NCBI GenBank assembly: GCA_945862475.1
Contig: CAMAYW010000002.1
Location: 1-32,077, forward strand
Reading direction: 5' to 3'
Source of the DNA: Bacteriovorax stolpii
GTDB taxonomy: Bacteria; Bdellovibrionota; Bacteriovoracia; Bacteriovoracales; Bacteriovoracaceae
Length of the DNA: 32,077 bases
The notes beneath the pieces were generated by a model. It searched no databases. It saw only the letters and a list, made by a program, of their open reading frames with translations, and was not told where the DNA came from. Of the stretch, positions 8,231 to 15,396 are shown piece by piece (within the stretch, counting starts at the first letter, position 1; every line of letters begins with the position of its first letter). The position numbers and the translations under genes are program-made.

Positions 8231-9004
8231 ATGAAGAGAAAAATAGTTGTTTCCTTTACAGTCATTATTATTTTATCAGTCATTCTCGTTTCAATATATT
8301 TTATAAATAAAGAAGACTATGAAATAACTCATCCCCATCAAGGGGATATCATTGAGTCCGTATACGGCCTTGGAAAAATAAAATCTAAGAATAAATTTGA
8401 TCTTATGATTGGCGTCGTTCTTAAAGTTAAAAAGATTTTTAAATCTGAAGGAGATAAAGTAAAAATAGGTGATCCGCTGATTGAATTTGATAACCTTGTT
8501 ATAAAATCTCCTTTGAATGGAACAGTGACCTATTTAAAATACTATGTAGGTGAAACGGCACTTCCTCAAATACCTATTCTTAGAATTGAAAATCTATCCG
8601 ATTTGTTTATTGAACTTTCTCTTGACCAGCAATCCGTTTTAAGGGTCATGCCAGATCAAAAGGTGAAAATATCCTTCGAGTATCTTAGGGGAGATATGTT
8701 TTCAGGAAAAGTTCTTAATGTTTTTCCTAGAAATGATGAGTTTATTGCATCAATTGTGACCGATAAACTACCAAAAAACGTCTTGCCAGGGATGACTGGT
8801 GATTTATCAATTGAAATAGGGAAAATCACTAATGCTTTGCTGTTACCCATCGCAGCGGTACAAAATGGGTTTATTAGCATCAAGAAAAAAAATACATGGA
8901 TTAAGAAGAAAGTACGTCTTGGTCATTCGAGTTCACTTTTTATTGAAATCTTAGACACAGATCTTACAATTAAAGATGAAATTAGATATCTCAAGAAGGA
9001 TTAA
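8231..9004 (+). CDS. Periplasmic adaptor (HlyD/MacA-like membrane fusion protein), hairpin-less
   Basis: 257 aa from the ATG at 8231; an in-frame GTG at 8213 is an alternative, and neither has a clear ribosome binding site. Residues about 6-24 form one membrane anchor. Then come half-lipoyl motif 1 (LMIGVVLKVKKIFKSEGDKVKIGDPLI region), half-lipoyl 2 (VIKSPLNGTV) and the beta-barrel domain (VKISFEY to LPGMTGDLSIEIG). The two lipoyl halves are separated by only a few residues (IEFDN), so the alpha-helical hairpin that docks on TolC in MacA or AcrA is absent. It is the first gene of a three-gene operon; its TAA abuts the permease ATG. It probably works with the two downstream genes in moving a lipid, lipoprotein or peptide across the periplasm. 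Confidence 0.85.
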   Translation: MKRKIVVSFTVIIILSVILVSIYFINKEDYEITHPHQGDIIESVYGLGKIKSKNKFDLMIGVVLKVKKIFKSEGDKVKIGDPLIEFDNLVIKSPLNGTVTYLKYYVGETALPQIPILRIENLSDLFIELSLDQQSVLRVMPDQKVKISFEYLRGDMFSGKVLNVFPRNDEFIASIVTDKLPKNVLPGMTGDLSIEIGKITNALLLPIAAVQNGFISIKKKNTWIKKKVRLGHSSSLFIEILDTDLTIKDEIRYLKKD

Positions 9005-10243
9005 ATGATTTATCTTGCCTGGAGACAAATGATTTCACGAAAGAAGCAGTCGCTTCTGATTCTCCTTGGTATTAGTTTTAGTACTTTATTATTTGTTAGT
9101 ATTTCAGGCGTACAATTAGGAATGAGAGAATATATATCCCAAGTGCTCCTAAATAATACTGCCCATGTTTTAATTTCTGGAGCTGAGAAAAAAATAAATC
9201 ATGTTGATATTACTAAAGTATTTTCGAATGATCGAGATCTTATAAAATGGATTGATTTACCTTCTGGTCTTAGAGAGGAAATGAGACTTGAAAATTACAG
9301 CTCTTGGTATCAATTATTAGAGCAAGATCCAAGAGTCCATGATTTTTCACCACGTCTCAAAACCTTTGCCGTTCTGAGTAAGGATAAATTTTCATCTGCA
9401 GTTAATCTTATCGGAACAATTCCTGAAAAAACGGTAAGGATTTCATCCATTGAAAAATACATGAAGGTAGGATCTTTTTTAGATTTAAAAGATTCTGGCG
9501 GCGTCATCATTGGTAGTGGTTCCGCTGAAGATATGGGTCTTAAGGTGAATCAGTACTTAAATTTGATTCTCGGTTCTGGGGCGACAAAGAAGTTGAGGAT
9601 TGTTGGTATTTATCATTTTGGGAATGATCAAGCTGATCGGAGTTTAGCATTCACGAATCTTAATGATGTTCAGGTTATGACCAAAAATCCAGGCAGAATA
9701 TCGGAAATAGCCGTTTCACTTGTTGATCGGGATGAATCGAATAAGATTTCTCTAGAATGGAAGAAACTCACGCATGACAACGTTCAAGACTGGAAGGAAG
9801 CGAATCAATCCTTTATGGAGATGATTAAAGTTCAGGATTATAGTCGTTATTTTATAACAATTACGATTTTAATTGTTGCTTCTTTTGGCATTTATAATGT
9901 GCTTTCAATTATGATTAATCAAAAAAGAAAGGAACTTGCGATCCTTCAGGCCATTGGTTATGGGCCTGAAAAAATCCTAAGACTTGTTCTTTACCAAGGT
10001 TTATTTTTAGGTTCCGTTGGAGGTTTTCTAGGAATTATTTTGGGTTACTTTGTATGCCTCTATCTTGAAAGAATCAGACTTAATATAGAGATTGGGGGGG
10101 AGCATCATCTTTGGATAAGTTATGATTGGAAAATTTATCTCATTGCATTTCTTTGTGCCTTTCTTTCATCAGTCTTTTCATCACTCATACCAGCTTTCAG
10201 TGCCAGCCGTTTAATGCCTTTAGATATTATAAGGTCAGAATAA
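9005..10243 (+). CDS. ABC transporter permease, MacB/LolC-E (FtsX) type
   Basis: 412 aa. One N-terminal membrane helix (about 15-35) is followed by a large periplasmic MacB_PCD domain (about 40-265) and three C-terminal helices (about 280-305, 325-355, 375-400), the layout of LolC/LolE and MacB permeases. The signature around QKRKELAILQAIGYGPEKI, just after the second helix, is the FtsX coupling region, and the protein ends ASRLMPLDIIRSE as in the family. Unlike MacB the ATPase is a separate gene. The ATG follows the adaptor stop directly (TAAATG) and the stop directly precedes the ATPase ATG. The mechanism is likely mechanotransmission with substrate extracted from the inner membrane; substrate is unknown. 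Confidence 0.9.
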   Translation: MIYLAWRQMISRKKQSLLILLGISFSTLLFVSISGVQLGMREYISQVLLNNTAHVLISGAEKKINHVDITKVFSNDRDLIKWIDLPSGLREEMRLENYSSWYQLLEQDPRVHDFSPRLKTFAVLSKDKFSSAVNLIGTIPEKTVRISSIEKYMKVGSFLDLKDSGGVIIGSGSAEDMGLKVNQYLNLILGSGATKKLRIVGIYHFGNDQADRSLAFTNLNDVQVMTKNPGRISEIAVSLVDRDESNKISLEWKKLTHDNVQDWKEANQSFMEMIKVQDYSRYFITITILIVASFGIYNVLSIMINQKRKELAILQAIGYGPEKILRLVLYQGLFLGSVGGFLGIILGYFVCLYLERIRLNIEIGGEHHLWISYDWKIYLIAFLCAFLSSVFSSLIPAFSASRLMPLDIIRSE

Positions 10244-10921
10244 ATGATTGAAGGGTGTAACATATCAAGAGATTTTGGTTTCCCACGCGAGCGAGTTCTC
10301 CACCATTTGAATTTTAAAATCCGTGATGGTGAATTTATCTCTATCTCAGGAAGATCAGGAAGTGGAAAAAGTACATTACTTTACATAATGAGTTCTTTAG
10401 ATCACCCGAGCGAGGGACAACTCTTCCTTGATGGAAAAGATTTAAAATTACTATCTTCGAAAGATGTCCATCATTTAAGGAATACCAGTATCGGTTTCAT
10501 TTTTCAATTCCACTATCTACTTCCTGAGTTAACTGTTTTTGAGAATGTATTACTACCGGCAAGAAATTTAGGGATCATTAATTCAAAGAAAAAAGAGGCG
10601 ATAGAACTTTTAACTTACCTAGGAGTTCAGTCCCTTGTGGATCGGTATCCAAATGAGCTCTCCGGCGGAGAGCAACAAAGAGTTGCTATTGCAAGAGCGC
10701 TCATTATGAGACCAAAATATCTTTTTGCTGATGAGCCTACTGGAAATCTAGATACTATGAATGCAAACATTGTCATGAACATGCTTAAAGAAATTAACTA
10801 TAAGCAAAAGACAACGATTTGTTTAGTTACCCATGATCCAGACTATTCGGCATTTGCAGGCAGAGAAATCTATCTTATAAATGGACATATTTCCGAGCGT
10901 AAAAAAGATTTACTTTTTTAG
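10244..10921 (+). CDS. ABC transporter ATPase, LolD/MacB type
   Basis: 225 aa, the normal LolD length. Walker A GRSGSGKS (36-43), Q-loop Q88, signature LSGGEQQRVAIARA (139-152), Walker B YLFADE (159-164), D-loop GNLD and switch histidine in VTHDPD are all intact. It energises the permease encoded immediately upstream (stop and start codons abut), and both act with the adaptor gene. The gene set adaptor-permease-ATPase matches MacA plus split MacB, or DevBCA-like exporters. True LolCDE would lack the adaptor. The last 12 bp overlap the convergent K+ channel gene. Confidence 0.92.
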   Translation: MIEGCNISRDFGFPRERVLHHLNFKIRDGEFISISGRSGSGKSTLLYIMSSLDHPSEGQLFLDGKDLKLLSSKDVHHLRNTSIGFIFQFHYLLPELTVFENVLLPARNLGIINSKKKEAIELLTYLGVQSLVDRYPNELSGGEQQRVAIARALIMRPKYLFADEPTGNLDTMNANIVMNMLKEINYKQKTTICLVTHDPDYSAFAGREIYLINGHISERKKDLLF

Positions 10922-11275
10922 GTGGCTTTTCTTGTTTAAGAATAATTCTTTATATTGAATGATTGTTTCTGCAAAAAGTGCCGTGTACATGGCAAATAGA
11001 GCAAGTCCAATAAGCATGAGGAAAATTCCCAGAAGCTTTCCTGAATTCGTTACTGGAGTGATATCTCCATAACCAGTCGTTGTGGCCGTGGAAAACGCCC
11101 ACCAAATAGCATCTATATATTTTTCTAACTTGGTATTCTCCCCACTTTCAAGGACCCAAAATAAGTAACTACAAAAGAGTATAAATGCATTACCCACAAT
11201 AGTGAGAAGGATAAAGAAAGGTGACCTTACGAGATAGGTGATTTCTTTTAGGAAGATTTTTAAATGGTGAATCAT
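10910..11275 (-). CDS. Two-TM potassium channel (Ion_trans_2)
   Basis: 121 aa. The first helix is at about 20-42, a pore helix leads into the filter TTTGYGD (65-71), and the second helix is at about 80-105. This is the minimal KcsA-like pore without a cytoplasmic RCK domain, so four subunits should form a K+ selective channel in the inner membrane. The short charged C-terminus (LFLNKKSHLKK) offers no ligand domain; gating is unknown. It lies 33 bp downstream of the MgtC-DUF4010 gene on the same strand, with an AGGGGAG-type ribosome binding site, so the two probably form an operon concerned with cation or membrane-potential homeostasis. Confidence 0.9.
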   Translation of the reverse strand: MIHHLKIFLKEITYLVRSPFFILLTIVGNAFILFCSYLFWVLESGENTKLEKYIDAIWWAFSTATTTGYGDITPVTNSGKLLGIFLMLIGLALFAMYTALFAETIIQYKELFLNKKSHLKK

Positions 11276-11308
11276 TGACTTTATTATAAAGGGGAGGTTT
11301 TTATAAAT

Positions 11309-12556
11309 CTAGGAAAATGCATAAATTAAAAGTCCGGTATGAAAAATAACGAGAATAATCCATGGGTATAAAATGATCTTTCTTAAAATATTTCCGCCTA
11401 TCATCATTGAGACACAACCTTTAAATAAGATGTTCGCGAGAAGGGCAAGGAATAAATGTTGATACCCTTCTCGTGTTGTTAAGATTCCTTTCTGAACGAG
11501 CCGTCCAGTCGAAAGAGTTATAGCGTCGACATCTAAAATACCTGAAAAAAAAGCGATAGTTGAAAGCTTGCTTTTTGCGATCTGATCATGACTAAGAGAA
11601 AAAACACAAAGGATGATGGTATAAAAGAAGGCAAAGCTTATTGCAGTTTTTAGACTGATTTTACTGTACTTTAATTGATCTTGAGATAACTTTTTAGAAT
11701 TTAATTTCCAAACCCAAATAATTGGTAAACTCGATGCGATAAAGAGAGTTCCTAAGGGAAAAGTTGGGTTCATTAATGGGGCGACGGTTAAGAGTTCTAA
11801 AAAGACTCTTATGTAAAGAGTCATCCATGAAATAAGAATAATAAGAGTGTAGTAAGCGTGTTTATTTTCACTTGTTCGACATAACTTACTTGAGCCTAGG
11901 GTCGTGGCCGTGCTTGAAATTAATCCACCAATGATACCCGCCCAGAGAACCCCGTTTCCATCATTTTTAAATTTATAAATAAGTTGTCCTATGAGATTAA
12001 TAGCATAAATCAGAATAACCATAAGCCAAATTTCGGGAAGATTTAACACCTCATTGGGGCCAAACGTTTTTCTTGGAAGGATAGGGTAGATAACAAGTGT
12101 AATTGCAACGAACTTTATAATGGATCTAATTTCATCGTCGCTAAACTTCGTTGCAATTCTATGAAGCTCGATTTTGAGCTGTAAAATGACCGTTAGTAAT
12201 CCAGTTAATATGGTGGCCAAAATGAATTGTTCTTTACTAACAAGAACCCCTACGAGAAACATCGTCATCAGACTTATTTCTGTTACGAGACCTCGATGTA
12301 TTTCATTTTTTTTAAAGAGACTTATTTTTTCTAAGAGAGTGATACTCACAATTCCACCAAGACCAATATAAATCATTCCACTTCCAAATTGAGGTAAGAG
12401 GTGTCCGCAGATTGTTCCAAACAAAGAAACCAGAGCAAATGATCTAATCCCTGCGATAGAAGATTCTGCCCATTCTCTTTGAAGACCTACAATGAGACCT
12501 AATCCTAATGAAATAAAAAAGTACTGATAGGGGTAGAGTTGATCAATATTAAACAT
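11309..12556 (-). CDS. MgtC/SapB-DUF4010 membrane protein
   Basis: 415 aa with about 11-12 membrane segments. The N-terminal third is MgtC-like (LGLGLIVGLQREW, then GIRSFALVSLFGTI); the remainder is the DUF4010 region usually fused to it, including GGLISSTATTLGSSKL and a segment with ILDVDAITLS. MgtC proteins support survival under low Mg2+ and modulate membrane energetics; the fused form has no established biochemical role. The start ATG has AGAGGA upstream. The 145-bp divergent region toward DUF2267 contains an FNR-like palindrome 49 bp before this start. It is co-directional with the K+ channel gene. Confidence 0.88.
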   Translation of the reverse strand: MFNIDQLYPYQYFFISLGLGLIVGLQREWAESSIAGIRSFALVSLFGTICGHLLPQFGSGMIYIGLGGIVSITLLEKISLFKKNEIHRGLVTEISLMTMFLVGVLVSKEQFILATILTGLLTVILQLKIELHRIATKFSDDEIRSIIKFVAITLVIYPILPRKTFGPNEVLNLPEIWLMVILIYAINLIGQLIYKFKNDGNGVLWAGIIGGLISSTATTLGSSKLCRTSENKHAYYTLIILISWMTLYIRVFLELLTVAPLMNPTFPLGTLFIASSLPIIWVWKLNSKKLSQDQLKYSKISLKTAISFAFFYTIILCVFSLSHDQIAKSKLSTIAFFSGILDVDAITLSTGRLVQKGILTTREGYQHLFLALLANILFKGCVSMMIGGNILRKIILYPWIILVIFHTGLLIYAFS

Positions 12557-12604
12557 TAAATCCTCTGAGAATTAAATTACATTCAATACGTACAATTTTT
12601 CATA

Positions 12605-12616
12605 TGATTTTCATCA
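12605..12616. promoter_or_regulatory. FNR/CRP-type operator candidate, TGAT-N4-ATCA
   Basis: TGATtttcATCA, flanked as ATGAT...ATCAT, is a perfect FNR-core palindrome centred in the divergent region between the MgtC-DUF4010 gene and the DUF2267 gene. It is 49 bp from the leftward start and 86 bp from the rightward start, distances compatible with activation from about -41 in either direction. It shares the core with sites at 8181 and 14431. Confidence 0.55.
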
Positions 12617-12701
12617 TCCATTCTTTGGATAGATTTAAATTTACCTTATCGTTAAGAAACGAAAAGATAACAAGGCATTGGTTTTAACGCGGAGGAAGAG
12701 T

Positions 12702-13136
12702 ATGCTTGAAAATATTAAATCAATTCAAAAAACTCAGGAAAGCACGGCACTGATCCTTAAAAAAATGATGGATACAAATCAATTCAGAACTCCCACACAT
12801 GCCTTTGTGGTTTTGAGAGCAACGATGAAAGCGATTAGAGATCGAATTGAACCGGGAGAGGCCTTACATCTTGGAGGGCAATTACCGGCGCTTCTTAGGG
12901 GGTATTATTTTGAAGGATTCGATATGGCGAACGTGAAGCGACCTAAAAGTTCATGTAAAGGTGTGAACGAGTTTTATGGTGAGGTCAGAGATTATTTAGA
13001 GGCGTACGATTTTATGGAGCTTGATATTGTTGTACCAATCGCTTTAAATGTTATTTTAGACAACATAGATCGTGGGGAAGCTTCTCAAGTCTTTCATCAA
13101 CTTCCCAAAGATCTTCAAGAATTAAGGACGACTTAG
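12702..13136 (+). CDS. DUF2267 protein
   Basis: 144 aa from the ATG at 12702, chosen because CGGAGGAAGAG lies directly upstream; an in-frame TTG at 12678 has no such site. It shows the DUF2267 core: LRATMKAIRDRIEPGEALHLGGQLPALLRG type helices in the first half (about residues 32-60), followed by YYFEGFD, and a second repeat with a terminal LPKDLQEL. It is predicted to be soluble, all-helical and cytoplasmic. The function of the family is not established; some members form paired helical bundles. It is followed 12 bp later by DUF2905 and is probably controlled from the FNR-like site at 12605. Confidence 0.87.
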   Translation: MLENIKSIQKTQESTALILKKMMDTNQFRTPTHAFVVLRATMKAIRDRIEPGEALHLGGQLPALLRGYYFEGFDMANVKRPKSSCKGVNEFYGEVRDYLEAYDFMELDIVVPIALNVILDNIDRGEASQVFHQLPKDLQELRTT

Positions 13137-13148
13137 TATCAGGTTCCC

Positions 13149-13361
13149 ATGGATTCTATTTCAAAAACTTTAATTACTGTGGGCTCACTATGTGTTGTTG
13201 GTGGTCTCATCTGGCATTTTTCCGGTGGAAATATTCCCTTTGGTAAATTACCAGGAGATATTAGAATTCAAAGTGAACATACAAAGATTTATATCCCCCT
13301 TACCTCGGGCCTTATTCTAAGTGGTCTTCTTTCTCTTCTTTCCTATTTGTTTCGAGACTAA
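13149..13361 (+). CDS. DUF2905 small membrane protein
   Basis: 70 aa with two membrane helices (about 5-23 and 45-66) joined by the family loop GNIPFGKLPGDIRI and the charged strand QSEHTKIYIP. The length and loop are those of DUF2905 proteins, which are widespread small inner-membrane proteins of unknown function. It sits 12 bp after DUF2267 and is probably co-transcribed. It converges on the MipA-like gene with only 8 bp between stops and no visible terminator. Confidence 0.87.
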   Translation: MDSISKTLITVGSLCVVGGLIWHFSGGNIPFGKLPGDIRIQSEHTKIYIPLTSGLILSGLLSLLSYLFRD

Positions 13362-13369
13362 TATATTTA

Positions 13370-14206
13370 TTACTGCATATAACCGCGTGAGACGGATTCA
13401 TAAAAAAAGTAACTAAATCCCACAAATGCACCGTAAGTATAGTCAGATTTATGAAGAGGACTCCCTGAATTAGCAGCTCCTTTATAGCTATTTACACCAA
13501 GTCCTGCATAAAGACCTATTTGGTTCTTTTCGTGGATAAAAGCGAGACCTGCGCTAGATCCAAGGTAGCCCCCTGTTGCTTTGTATTTTGGTCTTTCTGG
13601 AGTCACAAATCTCTCAGAAACCTCAAAATAATAGTCTTGAAACTTTTCAGTGGCATAATTTCTCGAGATAGAAAGTGTGATTGAATTAAATCGAGTGTCA
13701 TCAAAAAAATATCTAAAGTTCATGCTTTGGGCAAAGACCATACCCCTTTGAGTGACAGTTGAAAAATCAGTCGAGTATGCTAATCGTGCAGGAAAAAAGA
13801 GCCTCCACCAAAATTTATCAGTTCTATGTAAAAAGATGTAAATTCTGGGCCCAAATTCTCCCATCCAGTCGAGATTTGGCATGTCTTTTCTTGCGTCGTT
13901 ATCTTGTGAATATGCTGGAAATGAGCCGGTGGCATTCAGGTCTATACCGTAATGTGGGTGCAGGAATAGTCTCGCTCTCGCTGAATCTTCTTCGTCTGAT
14001 CTAAATCTCAAACCTCGGTATCTGAAGATAGGAAAGATGATGTATCTCATTCTACCTTGACCAGCGGCCGGGTAGTCTGGAACGTAGCCATAACCTCCGA
14101 CTACACCTAGTTCGTAAAGAGGTTTAGAAGATAAGACCCTGTGAAGGACTGAGGACCAAGAACTAGTGGTATAAAGAAGCGTAATGAGGAAATAGAAAAC
14201 TCTCAT
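13370..14206 (-). CDS. MipA/OmpV-family outer membrane beta-barrel protein
   Basis: 278 aa with a signal peptide (MRVFYFLITLLYTTSSWSS). The mature N-terminus has the family pattern YGYVPDYPAAGQGRMRY, then PIFRYRGLRFRSDEED. Alternating aromatic beta-strands follow, ending in a phenylalanine-rich last strand (GAFVGFSYFFYES). MipA/OmpV proteins are outer-membrane barrels; MipA links murein synthase and hydrolase in E. coli, while OmpV-type members have porin-like or adhesion roles. AAGGAG lies about 20 nt before the ATG, farther than ideal, inside the possible small ORF at 14216-14395, which may be translationally coupled to it. Confidence 0.82.
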   Translation of the reverse strand: MRVFYFLITLLYTTSSWSSVLHRVLSSKPLYELGVVGGYGYVPDYPAAGQGRMRYIIFPIFRYRGLRFRSDEEDSARARLFLHPHYGIDLNATGSFPAYSQDNDARKDMPNLDWMGEFGPRIYIFLHRTDKFWWRLFFPARLAYSTDFSTVTQRGMVFAQSMNFRYFFDDTRFNSITLSISRNYATEKFQDYYFEVSERFVTPERPKYKATGGYLGSSAGLAFIHEKNQIGLYAGLGVNSYKGAANSGSPLHKSDYTYGAFVGFSYFFYESVSRGYMQ

Positions 14207-14215
14207 TAGGCCAAT

Positions 14216-14395
14216 TTACAACTCTTTCTCCTTATTATCTAGAGAAACCTCCTCCCTGGGGTTCGTTAGTGCCTCCGAATCCTGAGACTTATGAGTCTCC
14301 TGGGTTTTTTTCTCTTCTTCATCAATAATTGTCATATAAAGTGTTATATCCATACCGCCAATATACTCTTCAACTGGGAGCTGCACTTTAGACAC
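14216..14395 (-). CDS. Possible 59-aa acidic small protein upstream of the MipA-like gene
   Basis: I found this frame by reading the 291-bp gap between 14206 and 14498. From a GTG at 14395 it encodes 59 residues beginning MSKVQLPVEEYIGGMDITL and continuing into a very acidic, Glu/Asp/Lys-rich tail (IIDEEEKKTQE...) that ends DNKEKEL. An upstream in-frame stop (TAG at 14419-14417) bounds it. The stop is 9 bp before the MipA ATG, and its last codons carry AAGGAG, as in translational coupling. Against it: a GTG start with only a weak ribosome binding site, and a hairpin plus T-run on the other strand inside it. No family is recognised. Confidence 0.4.
   Translation of the reverse strand: MSKVQLPVEEYIGGMDITLYMTIIDEEEKKTQETHKSQDSEALTNPREEVSLDNKEKEL
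14284..14311 (+). terminator. Terminator-like hairpin with T-run
   Basis: GAGACT (14284-14289), loop TATG, AGTCTC (14294-14299), then CTGGG and seven or more T. This looks like a weak Rho-independent terminator for rightward transcription. No + strand gene ends just before it; the possible uses are read-through control after the DUF2905 gene or ending a short antisense or small RNA across the MipA leader. It could also be a coincidence of the coding sequence of the possible ORF 14216-14395. Confidence 0.3.
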
Positions 14396-14430
14396 TCGCT
14401 TCTGTCTATGTGTTTTCTAGGCTCTTTACA

Positions 14431-14442
14431 TGATCAAAATCA
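14431..14442. promoter_or_regulatory. FNR/CRP-type operator candidate, TGAT-N4-ATCA
   Basis: TGATcaaaATCA is a third perfect copy of the FNR-core palindrome. It lies between the leftward small ORF/MipA genes (36 bp from the GTG at 14395) and the rightward single-TM peptide gene (about 60 bp from its start). The distance to the rightward start suits a class II activator position with a short leader. Confidence 0.5.
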
Positions 14443-14497
14443 GCTCAGTTACACTTTCACACACATTTAAGGAGCTCTAATATGGAGTTGACAGGGG

Positions 14498-14683
14498 GTG
14501 ATGATGAAAGTCGATTTAGGAGTTCCACTTTTAGCTTTGATCCTCATTTTGTGGGCCATTTTTGTTATCATGGCCTTCTTTTATGCTTTTTTTGGGAAAG
14601 GAAATATGAGGGAGGTTAGGTCATATTTTTTAAGGTTTTTTGAGAATCATCCTCACAAGAAGCAAAAAAATAGACCCCTCTAG
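14498..14683 (+). CDS. Small single-TM membrane protein
   Basis: 61 aa if started at GTG 14498; the ATGs at 14501 and 14504 are equally likely, the last having AGGGGG five bases upstream. It has one strong hydrophobic helix (LLALILILWAIFVIMAFFYAFF, positions 11-32, cited here as a range rather than a motif), followed by a basic tail (FGKGNMREVRSYF, then HPHKKQKNRPL), giving a type N-out/C-in topology by the positive-inside rule. I do not recognise a family. It is the first gene to the right of the FNR-like site at 14431, so a small regulatory or assembly subunit of a membrane complex is possible, but nothing in the sequence proves it. Confidence 0.55.
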   Translation: MMMKVDLGVPLLALILILWAIFVIMAFFYAFFGKGNMREVRSYFLRFFENHPHKKQKNRPL

Positions 14684-14866
14684 ACCATTTTTCGAGGAGA
14701 AAAGTGCATTTTTAGGGGGGGAATGGGGCATTTTCCTTACAAATTCCTTCAGACTGTGGGGAAAGTTGAAATTTTTATTTGTATTTCTGCTCTTAATAGT
14801 CAAAAGTATAAGTATAAAGAAAGTAGGAAAGATTAACTTCCGAATAACAATCCTCTGGAGGATATC

Positions 14867-15265
14867 ATGGCGAAGAAAGCTACTAAAAAAGCTACTGCAA
14901 AGAAAACACCTGCTAAAAAAGCTGCTCCTGCAAAAAAAGCAACAGCTAAAAAAGCTGCTCCTGCTAAGAAAGCTGCTGCTCCTAAGAAAGCTGCTGCTCC
15001 TAAGAAGAAAACAGCTCGTAAGCCAAATGCTGCTTTTATGCAAGCTTTCACACCATCAGCTGAGCTAGCTGCCGTTATCGGTGCTGCTGCTGCTGCTCGT
15101 ACAGAAGTTGTTAAAAAGCTTTGGGCTTATATTAAGAAGCACAATCTTCAAAACCCAAAAAACAAGAGAAACATTCTTGCTGACGAAAAACTTTCAAAAG
15201 TTTTCGGTAAAAAAGAAGTTTCTATGTTCGAACTTGCTTCTCTTATCGGCAAACACCTTAAGTAG
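14867..15265 (+). CDS. SWIB/MDM2-domain protein with histone H1-like Lys/Ala tail
   Basis: 132 aa; CTGGAGGAT immediately upstream of the ATG makes the start certain. Residues 1-52 are a Lys/Ala/Pro tail built from repeats such as AAPAKKA, like the C-terminus of histone H1 and bacterial Hc1-type proteins. Residues 54-132 are a SWIB domain (RKPNAAFMQAFTPSAELAAVIG onward, then LQNPKNKRNILAD, KLSKVFG and a C-terminal FELASLIGKHLK). In eukaryotes SWIB is part of BAF60 chromatin remodellers; in chlamydiae a SWIB domain is fused to a topoisomerase. The tail suggests DNA binding, hence a nucleoid-associated role (inference). It has its own terminator and a paralogue at 19077. Confidence 0.93.
   Translation: MAKKATKKATAKKTPAKKAAPAKKATAKKAAPAKKAAAPKKAAAPKKKTARKPNAAFMQAFTPSAELAAVIGAAAAARTEVVKKLWAYIKKHNLQNPKNKRNILADEKLSKVFGKKEVSMFELASLIGKHLK
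14870..15016 (+). repeat. Low-complexity Lys/Ala-coding repeat
   Basis: Near-identical 18-24 bp units of the type GCTGCTCCTGCTAAGAAA encode the basic tail of the SWIB protein. The other two frames give spurious Leu/Lys and Ala/Phe-rich ORFs on both strands, so only the + frame starting at 14867 should be counted. Such repeats can expand or contract by slippage, changing the tail length between strains. Confidence 0.8.
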
Positions 15266-15274
15266 TTAGTTATT

Positions 15275-15308
15275 GGCCAGCAGTTCCGTCCTGCTGGCCT
15301 TCTTTTTA
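15275..15308 (+). terminator. Rho-independent terminator of SWIB gene 1
   Basis: A perfect 9-bp stem GGCCAGCAG (15275-15283) / CTGCTGGCC (15291-15299) with loop TTCCGTC is followed by TTCTTTTTATT. It begins 9 bp after the stop codon and should end the SWIB transcript as a monocistronic unit. Confidence 0.9.
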
Positions 15309-15396
15309 TTCCTAATCTCATTTATTTTTCTTTGTTCATTTTTCTGGCAAGATTTTTGCTTCTTATTCTCTTAATTTTTGAATAAGGGAGCATCGG

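Noticed and set aside
12650-12675. Imperfect dyad TTATCGTT/AACGAAAAGATAA before the DUF2267 gene
   Set aside because: The arms are unequal and interrupted; too weak to call an operator or hairpin.
14482-14619. Frame starting ATG 14482 with AAGGAG upstream
   Set aside because: The product (MELTGGDDESRF...) is out of frame with the hydrophobic helix and has unnatural His/Cys/Phe composition; the overlapping frame from 14498 is more protein-like.
14630-15068. Long Leu/Lys-rich and Ala/Phe/Ser-rich frames on both strands over SWIB gene 1
   Set aside because: They are shadows of the Lys/Ala codon repeat; the compositions are pure low complexity and only the frame at 14867 has a ribosome binding site and a domain.
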